DNA of 64,000 nucleotides from Schistosoma haematobium (lineage: Eukaryota; Platyhelminthes; Trematoda; Strigeidida; Schistosomatidae). Within the stretch, counting starts at the first letter, position 1; each line of letters opens with the position of its first letter. The notes under the pieces were generated by a model. The model was not told the origin of the DNA. It ran no database searches and saw nothing but the letters and a program-made list of their open reading frames with translations. Shown here piece after piece: positions 11,813-25,700 of this stretch. A program made the translations under genes and the position numbers. The stretch is from the NCBI RefSeq assembly GCF_000699445.3, contig NC_067196.1, positions 5,494,616 through 5,558,615 on the forward strand. Direction: 5' to 3'.

Positions 11813-11916
11813 ATGGGTCTTTGGCTTCAGGCCCCTTTGGTTTTGTTATGCATAGTGATTTTGGTTTCATCGGTGCCTACATCAATACAAAAACACGAGC
11901 TTGAAGAAAATGATTC
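11813..11916 (+). CDS. exon 1 (signal peptide) of secreted cassette protein
   Basis: Starts at ATG one base after a strong acceptor (CAG at 11809-11811), so the message has either an upstream UTR exon or a trans-spliced leader. Ends GATTC before GTAAGT; phase 2. Confidence 0.8.
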
Positions 11917-14900
11917 GTAAGTTAAATTTACGATTTTTGAATGCCGTTTTTTCTGTTAATAAAACCACTTTACGTTTATTATTAAGACATACTTTATATG
12001 GTTAGTCATATTAGTGTATCTAGTTGATTTTACGTTGACTTTTAAGGAACTGTTACTGATGATCAATATGTTTGAAAAGGCTACAAACAAATTCTGGAGA
12101 GATGGTATTGTTGACTGGAGTTCTGTCTACCCGGGTTATGGACGTGTCTACCAATCCTGCCAAATAGATCTCATTAGCTTGTAGTGTTTCACACAATGGG
12201 AATTATGTATCACATTTGTATACGTCATATTCCAGGATATTTCCTCTGCTGAATTAAGCCATGACAATTTGAATGAATTTACATTCATATCAAGTCTATC
12301 CTTGACTAACTTATATTCCAGTACCAGTTCCGGCGCATCCAAGGATTACGTTCTTATTTGTACTACTAAAACTTTATAGTTACGTGTCACTTTCTATTAG
12401 AATTTTCCCATCGTTAGTTTTTACAAGACAACGGCTTATTGTGAAGCATGTCTCTACGTTTTGATCATTCTTTGGCCTAATAGATTTCTCGTCAACAAGA
12501 TCTTTACGTTAAGCGCACTAATGTTAGTAGATGGATCATAACTAGTGTCGTAGTTGTTACACTTAAGTTCCAGGTTGACTCTTTGTCCACTGGGAAGTGT
12601 AGATAGTCGTTGGAGGTATTTTAATCATACTCTGAAGTGATAAGAAGGGATTCAAGACTTTGGAGCGCCTATTAATAGAAACCAGGGTTGCATGTGTTCC
12701 TTGTGATTTTTCGACTTATGTTAGTTACTTCTTGAGGATAGCAGAGACGTGTTCTTTTCGAGAGGTAAAACTTGATGACCAAAATACACGATCATCTCTT
12801 GCTTTAAACTTCTCCAGCTTGTCTAGGTTACTGGGATCTAGATACCTGGTGTCAGTAAAACGAATGACATACCGATCAACGTCATTCACTGTTGTGCAGG
12901 ATTACTTATATATTTTTTAGGCACAAATATTGGTACAAAAGGACACTAACGTATGTATGGGACACTCAAACCATTGAATTTGCGTGGGGTAGGATAATAC
13001 CCGGATCCCCGAACCAGAGGTGATCTTCTTAGAGGGCCGTTATTCTCCGCGACGTTGACCTGTAGGTCTAATCCACAAGGCAGTAGAGTATACTGTCGGT
13101 TGCTATGTACACCGAGTGAGCCAACTCCATTGTGCATCATTGCAAGAAGCGATTTCCTACAGGTGTAACTCTAAGCTATTCTCTAGACTGTCGAGCACAG
13201 AGTCTTGGTTTAACCAAAGTCAGAACAAGTAAACTATTTGGCTTGATAAACTTTATCTGTTTTTAAAACATAAATTAACACCGTTAGTATACAAAATAAA
13301 TAGTACAGTCTATTAACACAGAGAAAAACAGAGGCATAAGCAACATACCGAACAGTAACTAGAGAATAGGAAAAACGAGTCAACAAAGCAAATATTGTTT
13401 TATAATGAACATAAAATTGTGATTGGTGAATAAACAAGATATGGTCATACAAGGTCGATAAAAGTTAATGTGGTGATGGGCGTTTTACTTTATCATTGGT
13501 GAGTTCGTTTATCGATCACATTTTACATCACTTCGTTTTGCTTCGCTTTCAGATCAACGATTGGACGTATTCAAAAATCCATTCTCGTATTTATTTAATT
13601 CCATCATTCACTACATCGCGATCTAAGTCGATGATTATATACGAGGATTGGCGATATGTATATTTCGATAGCAAGCAGCAAACGATATACTTGAGGTCAG
13701 ATAATGGGCCATTAATATGGTGAGCCCGACGTAATGACTAATATAAGAAATGCACACACATACGCTCACATAGAATCAGTCAAGGTTGGTAAGTGAATAA
13801 GTGACGGTAAAATGTGCCTAGAAAAGAATGAGTAGACTGATCTGTCCAGAGGCTAGAATAAGCTATGTGGGCGTGCATAGCAACCGACATTACGACAGCA
13901 ACGTTAGGAGAAGCGGTCATATGGTAACTGGTGACCAAGATTAGGTACATATCCTATATGTTCCCTCAGGATCCTGGGACGCATATGGACCACTGGTTTC
14001 GGATAAGGTTTATCCAACCTCCCAATGTAAATCCTATATACTCACTAGCCCGGTTTAAGCTCCGGTCATTCATTTTTCTTTCTCTTAATTTCGTGAACGA
14101 CACCCCCACCGCTAGGTAACTAGTGGGGTTTCCCTGACAGTGACTGTATGCCGGTGGCCATACGATGATTTGAAGAGGGAGAGTGGTCCCCCACCCTCGG
14201 CCGTACCAGGGCATTTAGGGGGCGGTGCGTAGAATTCTAAATATAATTGAGATGGTCTACCGAGTAGATTGTCTTAAAAATAGGAATCAAAGTTAATTTG
14301 TTTTGGTTATTTTTGACATTTAATTTATTATCCTTTAATCTCTTTAGCTTTGACAGTCAACTGATAGAGGATAACAGATCTCATTTTCGAGAACGCCAGT
14401 CTGGTAACAGGCTTGGATCTGATAAAAGTAGGCTATTTTTATATAACAGCCCTAGTTTTTCAGTTACTTTTTGTTAACTATGTCACATCATCAAAGCGGT
14501 CTGGGTTACATAGGATTGAAATCATTAAATTATAAAAAGGCCCAATCAAACGTATACTGGGGAATACTATATGGTTAGAATAATCTGTTTTGAGTTTTGA
14601 GCTTCCAAATTAAACCTGGTTATTTCTGTGCATACATATGTTGATAATCCACGAGGACAGTTTTTTTTTTGTTTCGGTAGAACAGTTAGTTGGGACATGG
14701 TTAATTTTGGCACGTTGATTATTTAGGTTTCAGAATACAGTCAGTGTTATGCTTAGGACTGATTTCGCTGAAACCGTTTGGTAAGCTGCCCATACGAGCT
14801 GAACACCAGTTATGGTCACTGTCAAACTATCATGTTAAATACGTTTTCGGTTCCATGCCACTGTAGTTCAATGTTTCGTAGTCAAAACAGAACTAAAATT

Positions 14901-17900
14901 CGGTTGATATTAAGTCTAAGCATTATCATTTGAAAAAAAACAATACCAAGTGGAATTTCAGTTATTCAAATAGACCATTGATTAGCACTTAAGACTTTTA
15001 GTGCCGTCTGATAGTAAGTACCATCGAATAAAAAGGAAGTAAAAAATGTATCTGTAAAAAGTAGCCTTGTAGCAAGACTTTAATTAACAAATTCTCAATG
15101 CTTGTATTTGAGAAATGTGGGAATCAATGTCCTGTTTTTTGCCTACAAAAGTTACTGTTCAGTACTCAGATGAAATTTGATAGCAGTTAGTTTATCGCAT
15201 TCATTAGAAAATCAATCTCCTAATCCTCAAGTTAATCATTTAAATCTCAGTTCTGGTTCATTATTTTATAAATATATTTCATTATAAATTATTAAGAAGC
15301 TTAGAAATTTTTTTCCATAGACCAGTTATTTTTACATTCACGTACTATTTTCCTTACTGTCTAGCATTTATTTATTTATTTCGTTCATGAAGTAAGTTGG
15401 TTATTTTCTGTCAAACCAATAGATTTCTCAGTGAATTTTGTGCACCTTCTGGCAAAAATAAACTATGTACTATTCATTCATTAGAGTTGGTACTGAATGT
15501 CATGCTGATGTCTAGTAGGTGGTATGTAGTTGTGATTATAAAACGATTTATCATGCTTCTGGCTTTGCAGTAACTCTGCCAAGTTGTAGATGCGAACGAA
15601 GACTTAATCATTGCGTTAAAGGCTGTGTCATTAAGAGTCTAACACTCCCAATCGCAAAGTTTCCATCTACAAACGGGGTTAAAACTTTTTTTTTCTATGT
15701 AGTTAGGGCGAAACGCTTTAGAGGATTATCCGTATTTTATAGGTAATTTTATTTGCAGTTGGTGTGAGCTAATTTGTTTTCCCCATTTTGTTTTGTCGTT
15801 TTTTGCAATTTATTTATTCCTTTTAAATTGCTGTTCGATATAATACTCACTTTTTTTCGGTATAAGCTTTGTGTGAATTTTGCTGTTTGTTTGTCTTTGA
15901 TGTTGTGATTTCACACTACACACACTAATTGACCATAAATATGTGGCTTGTTGGTTAAAACACTTGTAAATGATAAGCTGCTGGTTTGAATCCTACTTCA
16001 CCTGCTTCGATAATATCACTAACCGGATTCATAACCATCTACTTGGCTAGTTAATTCCACCATATTATTATATTTTAACACTAACTAATGTTAAATTTTA
16101 TCCTGTTGTTTAACCGATAGATGATTCATTACCTGGTGAAAGACGGTCACGTAGGCGTCGCAGAAAGCATGTGAGTTTCAAGTCGAATTTGTTTAACGTT
16201 TTCCTGTATCATTCATTTCATCATACTCCAATAACGCTTTTCTGTTCAGCTGTTGAGGCGCAATTATGGGTGTTTCCAACTAATTCTTTTCACTCATTGT
16301 ATAGTTTATATATGCAGGGATTGTTGATTTACTTACTTTTATGTAATTAACATTGACTAGTTAAAAATATCTTAAGCTTTAAAAAACTAGCTAGTATTTC
16401 TAGTCCTTACACTAAAAGCATTACCTCGAAACTAAATGCACAAAGAGGTACTTGGTGAGTGAGTTATTTCTGTGTTGTGATTGGTGATTCACAAATGGGT
16501 AAATTGACGGTATTGTCTTATCGAAATTCCTAGGAGATTAAGGCGTTCTAACTGTGCGAGGGATTGTTGTATCTTCAAAAAGGGCAAATTCTTAAATTGT
16601 ATTAGATGTTGTGTGAATGCCCACTTATTATGGAAGGGTTTATTTTATCTAGTCCGATTATTGACTTATTCGCCTATATTTTCTATAGGACTGGTGGTCT
16701 CTCTACCCAATAAAACTACTACCTTCTCCTAACCAGTGACTCAGCAACTGTATCTAATATCTGTAGAATCTTAATGCTTGTTGTCTCGCGAGCTGTTCCC
16801 GACTAGTAGACAAAGATAGCAAGCAGATACCTTCCAGGTAGTTTTCTTAGGTGGCCACACTCAGAGCCTTCGACCACAAGATCTAATCAACAAGGCAGTG
16901 GAGCATCGTAGGGGGATGGAGTCTAATGGTAGCCAGTGACCAACAATCGGTTCATACGCCATTTCTTCCTACAGGATAATGGAGCCCACGTGCACCATTG
17001 GTTTGGAATCAGGGTTCTCCAACTCCTCTAGATGGACTGTCCGTGTCCACCAACCTGATTAAATCGCCAGGCATTCACTTTTCGTCCTCTTGATTTCGTA
17101 AACAACAGTAATGCCGTGAGAAGACAATGAGTAAGACTTTCCTGGCAGTGGTTGTATGTACGTGGCTATGTGAGAGCATTTCGAGAGGGAGAGCTGACTC
17201 TTCCCACTCTCGGCCGTACCAGGGCATCGGGGGCTCGTCATTCGAGATTCGGAGTGACGAGTGAAATAACGGTTTTTGGATCAAACCGAAGCTTCCATGT
17301 AGGGGAATATAATAAACATATCACACGGATTACATTTTTAAAAATATGGGCTTAGTTTTTCCCTACAGTATTTCAAAAATGTATATGCGAGTGGCGACTG
17401 AAAGAAACACTCACCAAAATTTTTTTATTTGATTCTTATCTTTTGTATTTCTATCCCATATTCAAAGCATTTTGAGACAAATTTCTGAACGTTAGTTATC
17501 GTGACTATTTCCCCCTCTCTGTTATTGATTTTCCCGTTGTAATACTTTTACTGTTTCTGCTTTTCATTCGTTTGCCAAATATTGCGTTTATTTCATAGGT
17601 TTCATTACTTGATCGTCGTCACATTTTCCCAAATATATTCGTTTGCAATGGCATAGTTGCATCCATTCTTCGTCTTCTTCCAAATTCTAAGCATCTGAAT
17701 TTCGTATATTTTTTTGAAATTTCCCTAATTTATATATTTTTTAAAATTGTTTCCTCGGTGGATAATTTTTTCTATTACCTCTGAAACTATTACTATGTCT
17801 GCTACTCTGAAATTTACCCTAACAGTTTCATCTCGTTGTGCTAATGGGATGTGGAAACTTCAACCGTTGTACACACATATCAGGTTCTACTTGGCGACAT

Positions 17901-20900
17901 ACGGCCCTATTTCCTGTTTCGAATCTCTTATGTTTTTTATCCTGTTGATTTTTTTTCCGTCTCAATCTCTGTGCTATTGTGAGTTGCAACAACCCCGATA
18001 CACAATAGCAGATCATAGTTTCATTAACCAACTAATATTCCTAGTATTTTCTCAACAATAATGTAGTTGTTTATCTTATCCTTATTTGTGATTGCTAAAA
18101 GTTACTGTTTTCCGTTTTATTACGAAAAACTACTTTTCTTTAAATATGGCCCAGATTTAAATTATTACAATATGTTATTCTGAATTACAGTTGTCCACAT
18201 TCAACATTATATACCAAAGGCACGTTAATGATACTGCCTTCAACTTTTGCTGGGATGACTATCGTATTTGTTAAAAGATTCTTTTCAGCTCGCTATCAGT
18301 TTTCTTCAAAATGGATTTCTCAAAGTTTTAGCTGGATTTCGTAATACACGTAGTTAACCACATCAAAAGTAATTCAACAACTCATCAGTAATGTTAGTTG
18401 AAAATCCTACTGCAGCACATATTGACTGAAGTTAAAAATATGAGCAGTTAAATTCTGACTCAGTTGTTTGAGTAGTATCGTGCTCCCTGTAATATCTGTC
18501 CTAGGCTCAATCTGATGTATGTTGTCAAGACCGTCCTCGTCGTTAATGATTTCCGTTTCAGCATAATATCAGTTAGCTGGTGTTCAATGGTTTTACAATT
18601 GATCCTAGTTCATAATAAAAATACCTTTCAAATAGTGCAAACTCCATACAAAAACCACCTTAGGAAGTACTGTTTTATCAATTATCTATTTAAAATTGTT
18701 TATACATTATATTATTTCTACATTTTTATGTTTCCTCGCAGAACCGAAATTGTGAACAACCAGGCCAATGTCCTGAAGGTAAATTACCGACTAGTATTTT
18801 TTAGATGCTTATAACTAAGTTTATTTTATGGGCAGATTTATTTAAATTAAACTTTTTCCAGTTGGATAATCATCAGTTTACCAACCTATTCAAAGTAATT
18901 CCATATATATAAGGCCTCTCGAAGTTCTCTCAATAATTACTGTATAAAAGGCATAGGATATGTTGAAATCATAAAGTTATATTTCGTTATACAGATGATA
19001 CCTTTTTGTATACTTAAGATTTCACTAATCCATCAGGTATTAGACTCTTATTACGTCATTCTATAATTAAACAAGTCATGCATACAGATGACTCCTGAAT
19101 GAATTCAGTCTTTTTCCAAGAAACGCTTTGTCACTCAAAATACGCCCAAGACTTTTACCCGACTTTTGACTAAACAAACCTATGCCGTCTGGATACTATT
19201 TTAAGGCCGTTTAAGAATCTTCGAGAAAAGGACCAACTCCGTAAAAGTCAAGTCAAGTTGTTATTCATAAGAGCATATCTGTAGGAAACTATTATTTATT
19301 TATTTATTTATTTATTTGAATACATAAATATTGGTACAAGAATGCGCCAAATATATATGCGCCACATAAAACAATGAGAGTTTAAGGGGAAGGAAAAAAA
19401 AGAGAGTAATAACGAAGAGATTGATGTAAGGTGGTGTAATAATAATGGTAAAAATGGGGGAACGGAAAGGTACAATCAGAAGAAATCTTTCAGTTAAGGA
19501 AGACACAACCACTTTTTATGGAGAAAGTAAAAGGAGGTTACAGCAGGATCGCTACTAGCTTCTATTCTGAGCCACATCTGATAACGTCTCTAGCCACTGT
19601 GTCGCACCATCTTTCGGACCCCAGCCAGGGAGTCGTGAAGGACCAACAGAAGCCAGTTCTTTGCAGCTTTGTTCCATCCCACGACACCATGTCATATACT
19701 GACCACCTCTCCGCTTTTTCCAACCAGTCCCAGAGTCGGCAAATAATGCACGACGTGTAATTCTCTGGGACGACATTCGTAGAACATGTCCAAACCACCG
19801 AAGTCGGTGTTTCAAGATGGTGACATCAATTGCATTATCGTCTCTGTGCCCGAACACACGATACCGAACCTCTGCAAACTAACATGGTGTTGCCACTGGA
19901 TGTGAGCAATCCTTCCGAGACAATGTTGATCAAACACAGAAAGTCGTTCAACATCCTCAACTCGGAGAGGCCAAGTTTCACAAGCATAGAGCAAAACTGC
20001 TCTCACCGATGCGTTGTAGATCCGACCTTTTACAGCCAGACTAACATTACAAAGGCGCCAAAGGTGGCCCAGATTGGCATAAGCCGCTCTGGCTTTCACT
20101 ATACGTGCATTGATCTCATCACTCACACCCCCACCAGCACTCATGTAGCTACCTAGATACACGAACTTCTCGACTGCTTCTATCTGCTCACCATCCAGAG
20201 TGAGTACAGGATTGGAATCCTGCCAGTCTTGTAGAAGTACTTTGCACTTCTAAGGTGCAAAGCGTATACCATACCTACGGACACTGATTGCCAACTGATT
20301 AAGTGCGGATTGCATGCCTTGGACATTATCGCACAGTAAGACAATATCATCCGCATACTCAAGGTCGAGAAGTCTTTCTCCATGCAACAGATCCACATCA
20401 CCACTACTTACACTCATCAGATCTGTTTCCAGAATGTCATCGATGGCAAAGTTGAAGAGGAATGATGAGATTGGTCAATTCTGTCTGACCTGACTGCTTG
20501 AATGGAACAATCAAGAAAGGTGGTTGTATGCCCTCACTCTGCCTGAGGTGTTTGTATATAGGGCTTTTAGGATGTTAATAAACTTCTCAGGCACACCCTT
20601 CTTCAATAGACAATCCCAGAGAACAGTCCTGTCCAACGAATCGAAGGCAGCCCTGATGTCAAGAAACACTACGATTGTTGGCCTTTGATAAGTATGGCGG
20701 TGTTCTAACATTTGGCGGAGGGTGAAGATATGATCAATACATCCCCTACCAGAACGAAACCCAGCCTGCTCCTCGCGAGTCAATCTTTCTCGGGTTTTGA
20801 ACAACTTACGAAGTATGACGGAAGCCAATAGCTTGGACGCAATCGGAGGTAGACTTATCCCCCGATAGTTGTTACAAGAACAACGTGAACCCTTTTTAAA

Positions 20901-22695
20901 GATAGGGACAACTATCGACTCATTCCATGACGTTGGTACACTCTCTAGTTCCCAAACCTTTGTAAACAACGTCGTCAATTCCTTAGTCAGAAAGTCACCA
21001 CCATCTTTAAAAAGAGCCGGAGGTAACTCATCTGGGCCAGGTGATTTGTAGCGCTTCAAGAGTTGGAGTTCCTTGCGGACTTCCGCCTCATTTGGTGGAT
21101 CAGTCGCCACCGGGCATGGAGGGCAGGACAGTCTGACCGATGTTGCCGGAGTAGCAGGCCAGTTGATCTGCCCTTTGAAAAATTCTGCCCATCGTCCAAG
21201 ACGTCGATGGACGTTAGTGATTGGCATCCCATCATCCTCGTAGATTGTTTCGCTCGCACCAGACTTCTTGCTGCCAGTGGCTTGGATGAGCTGAAAGAGC
21301 TCCCGGTAATTATCAGATGCAGCTGCTGCCTCCAGCTCATTAGCGCGCTCCGACCACCAGGCTTCTCGGTCCTTACGCAAGCTTTGCCCAATTTCCTTAC
21401 GTAACATCCTTCGTTTATGGTCAAACTCACGGTCACCCGGAGTAGACCGACGGGCTTCAATGAGTTGTAAGGAACCAGAAGAAACCCAGTGCTTATAAGC
21501 GGGACGTTTCGCGAACCCACAACTGACTGTACCCGCCATTTTCATGGCGTCATGCAATTGCAACCAATGCTCATCTATACTTTTCGGTGGAATGGTAGCT
21601 AGCCTAGAAGCTAACTCGGTTCGATACTTACTAGCAACAGAAGTTGCAACCAGCTTGCTAACATCAATCCGTTGGTGGCGGTCACTTCGTTGTCCACTGA
21701 AAAATAAGGTAAGATTGGCGCAGACCAAGGCATGGTCAGAGTCCAGATAGGTACTCCAAAAGGAGCGGCAATCTTGTACACAACCACGCCAGCGATAGCT
21801 GATCGCGATGTGATCAATCTGAGTCCAGGCTTGGGATGCAGAGGGAGGACGCCAGGTGGCACATCGGCGATGACTGTGCCGAAAGTTAATGCTAGCCAGA
21901 AACAGGTTGTGGTCTGTGCATAATTGCAGTAGACGGTCCCCGTTATCTGTCCTGCGACCAACGAGTCCCCATCGGCCACCCAAACGACTCTCTTCTGTGC
22001 CTAGACGCCCGACCTGAGCATTCAAGTCTCCGGCTAGTACTACAATATCTGTCGAACGCACTTTCTGGAGAAGAACAGATAACTGGTGGTAAAAGTCATC
22101 CTTGATTGCATTCGGGCTGCAATCTATTGGAGTATAGGCGGATATGACGAAAAGACATCGTTTCTCACACCGATTTCTTCTCACTTTGATGGAACTCTCT
22201 AATCTAACAGCACATAACCGACTGTTAATGGGGATCCAATCGATCAGTGCTGCCTCAGCTCTAGCGCTTAGTGCGACACCAACGTCAGCAAGACCAGACG
22301 ACGCCACAGGGTCCCCGGATAAGCGCACCTAAAACAAGCTTTTTGAAGCGACAGATGGAGAGCGAATTTATAGTACTTCACCATAGTCTTGAATACGGGT
22401 CTCGGACAGACAGCAGACATCGATATTAAGACTTTCCAAAGACATAGCCAGCCCTATCTGTTGTCCAACCTGCATAAGTGTGCGAACGTTGAAGGCAGCC
22501 AGTTTGAATGGTGCACGTGGTTTCAGAAAAACTGCTTCAGTACTCATATTCGGTGGTAACATACAATTTTCAACCGGACAGTGACTCGAGATCGTGTAGG
22601 TAGAAAAGAGTTTCCACCAAGGGCGAGCTGCTGTATAAGTCGAAAAATAAGTATAGACAGAGTAGGAATAAAAGAGGGTGAATAATGACGCAGTA

Positions 22696-22747
<52 letters not shown>

Positions 22748-25700
22748 GTAATGATAATAATTTGAATCATTTGGTTGTTTTTCGAAGCGAGAAAAGTAGT
22801 TTCCATAGATATAGAGAGTTCATCGTTTGCGTGTGGGCTGTGATACTGCCCGGGTGCCCAAACCGAAACAGGTGGTTATCTTAGGGTGCCACACTCAGAG
22901 CCTTCGACCTAAAGGTCTAACCCAAAAGGCAGTGGAGCATCGTAAGGAGATGCAGTCCCATGGTAGCCGGTGACCGAAAATTGGTTCATACGCCATTTGT
23001 TCCCTTAGGACACTGGAACCCATGTGCACCATTGGTTTGGGATCCGGTTAAAGCGCCGAACATTCGCTCTCCGTCCTCTCATTTTCGTAAAAAACACCCC
23101 CGCCACGAGAAGACGGTGAGTAGGACTTCCCTGGCAGAGGCTATATACGCGTAGCCGTGTGAGAGTATTTCGAGAGGGCGGGCGGACGCACCCCGCTCTC
23201 GGCCATACCAGGGCATTTGGGGGCACTAATTGGAAATAAAATAAACAGACAGCTTCAATGGAAATTGGTGGACCAGCCAATTAAGATAATCACTGCTTAT
23301 GGATTATGACTACCAAGAATGTTAATATAAATTTACTTCAGTAGGTTTACCCACGTTGTTAAGCGCATCAGTGTTCTTACGATGGACGGGGCAAAACCAC
23401 AGTTTAACGTTGGCAACCCGTCAAAGGACTCATTTTGCATCATGTTAAGAATCTTGGTTTGCCTCTATGCACTGTTTCTAAGTGCACACAGACCAGTAAT
23501 ACTATAAGGAATCATAGTTATGTAGTTCCGCATAAGCTTGATTTTATGTGAAAAATATATAGGATTAATTTTATTCAGTATGGTCATGAAAATAGCAGAT
23601 CTAATGAATTATTTAATAACATCATTTGGGCTTTCTTGAATTTTCCGACATATTGAACAAAATCCCCCCTAATCGTCATAGTTTCCTTTTCATCCAGATT
23701 TCCTCGTTGATATTAAAATGTAAATACATGAATTTACGGGATGAATATCATTTACAGTTCCACCTCCAAAAATCTTTCACAAAAGATAATCACAATATAA
23801 CAGCATAGAAGAAAATATTTTGGGCGTTTTTGTAGAAAAAAAAGTTGTTTCAATGTGTTAATGGAACCGGATAAACAATGATTAAATAGATTTTCTACAC
23901 CCGCTTCGGTTTGGGCACCCGGACAGTATCACAGCCCTCATACATATCGAATGAGATTTGTGTGGCGCGTATGTATTTAGCGCCTCCTTGTACCAGTATC
24001 TAGGTGTTAAAATAAATGAATAAGATTTTCTACAGAGAAATACCAATTGAATTTGGATAATGTATATTATGTAGAAAAGTGTCAACAGTTATTAGAGATA
24101 AAATTCTCATAGTAATTTCCAATTATCTTATTCTAGTTGTTGCATTCTGCATAAAGTTTGAGATTTGATAGTTTTATAAAAAATCCCACCACTAATGGTA
24201 ATAATAATAGTTTTGTATTCCATTTTGTTTATTGTTCATCACTATTTCAGGTGGTGCTAATTGGAGACGGCCACATAGACGTGGAAAAAAACATGTAAGC
24301 TTTATGTGTAGATAAAAATTACTTCATCAGTTAACTGTACTTTATCATCGTTGAAAATTAAATAAAAAGTTGTTTAGGGTACACCCGATAATCTATCGTT
24401 GAACACCTTCGTCTTTGAAATTATTCATAGTGGCACAGACGTATCGATTTTTGATCTGTTCTTAATCGTTGTATTGTACATCCTATTTCTCGATTTTATT
24501 CGCTCTTTCCGAACTGTCGTTTCAGTGTTTAATTTCCTAATGTGATTGGTGTTTGTTCTTTATTTGTTTTTTTTCTCATCTTAATTCTTCTCTTGTTGTG
24601 ATGATGCAAACTCAACTGACATTTTTAGCCGATACACCTTTGTGCCAAGTCCTGCCCCTAAATGCCCTGGTACGGCCGAGAGTGGGGAGAGTCAGCTCTC
24701 CCTCTCGAAATGCTCTCACATAACCACGCATATATAGCCTCTGCCAGAAAAGTCTTACTCATTGTCTTCTCACGGCATTACTGTTGTTTACGAAATTAAG
24801 AGGACGAAAAGTGAATGCCTGGCGATTTAATCAGGTTGGTGGACACGGACAGTCCATCTAGAGGAGTTGGAGAACCCTGATTCCAAACCAATGGTGCACG
24901 TGGGCTCCATTATCCTGTAGGAAGAAATGGCGTATGAACCGATTGTTGGTCACTGGCTACCATTAGACTCCATCCCCCTACGATGCTCCACTGCCTTGTT
25001 GATTAGATCTTGTGGTCGAAGGCTCTGAGTGTGGCCCTCTAATAAAACCACCTGCTTCAGTTTGGGCACCCGGGCAGTGTCGAAGCCCTCACACAAATCA
25101 AATGAGATTTGTGTGGCGCATATGTGCCTCCTTGTACCAATATCTATGTGTTCAAATAAAATAATAATAATAAAATGTGCGAAGTCACGTATTGGCTGAT
25201 TGACTGAATAGGATTGTGAACTGTGTCCATAAAATTCAGACTGGATTTCATGCGTGTATTTTTAAAATAGCTTGACAATATGTAATATTCACTTTTGTTT
25301 ACTTTTATGTTATTCCTTAAAAATGAAAAGCTATCTATTCAATCATATTACGTAATAACTTATTTCAGCGTCCATTATACGACTGTCTTCATTTATTCTG
25401 AACACCATTATAAGTGATATTAATTAAAAGTATGCTAATATGGTTTCTCTTTACGGATGTTCTCCATTCAGAAAATTTTAAATTCAGTGTCCTTAATTAA
25501 ATATTGTTCAAAACTAATGTTTATTCTTTGCTTTGTTTCTGTTTGCTTTTAGCGTACACGATGCAGTGGTGATGGTGATTGTCCTGAGGGCAAGTTTCTA
25601 CTTTTTAAATATTAATTCTTTAAATTAATTAGTTGATCAGGTTGTTAAAAAGACATATTGTCATTTTTAAACGAAATGATACTCCTGTTACCTCGACACA

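Larger units (their letters stand above)
19291..22690 (-). mobile_element. RTE-clade LINE, near full length, broken
   Basis: Read on the minus strand: a 5' UTR (from about 22690), an endonuclease-RT polyprotein (22562 to about 19545) with several breaks, and a 3' UTR that ends GTGGCGCATATATATTTGG, TTGTACCAATATTTATG, then (AAAT)n at 19291-19317. A short-repeat tail is typical of RTE elements. The protein resembles schistosome SR2/Perere-3-like elements from memory, but the exact family is not assigned. It lies in intron 4 of the secreted-protein gene, antisense to it. Confidence 0.88.

Noticed and set aside
16838..17284. Open frames of 60-70 residues on both strands
   Set aside because: They are within a family A repeat and recur wherever the repeat occurs.
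20511..22328. 605-residue protein as a host gene
   Set aside because: AP endonuclease and RT motifs, breaks on both sides and an (AAAT)n tail show an RTE LINE.
22678..22884. Poly-Asn open frame
   Set aside because: It is the (AAT)n microsatellite read in one frame.
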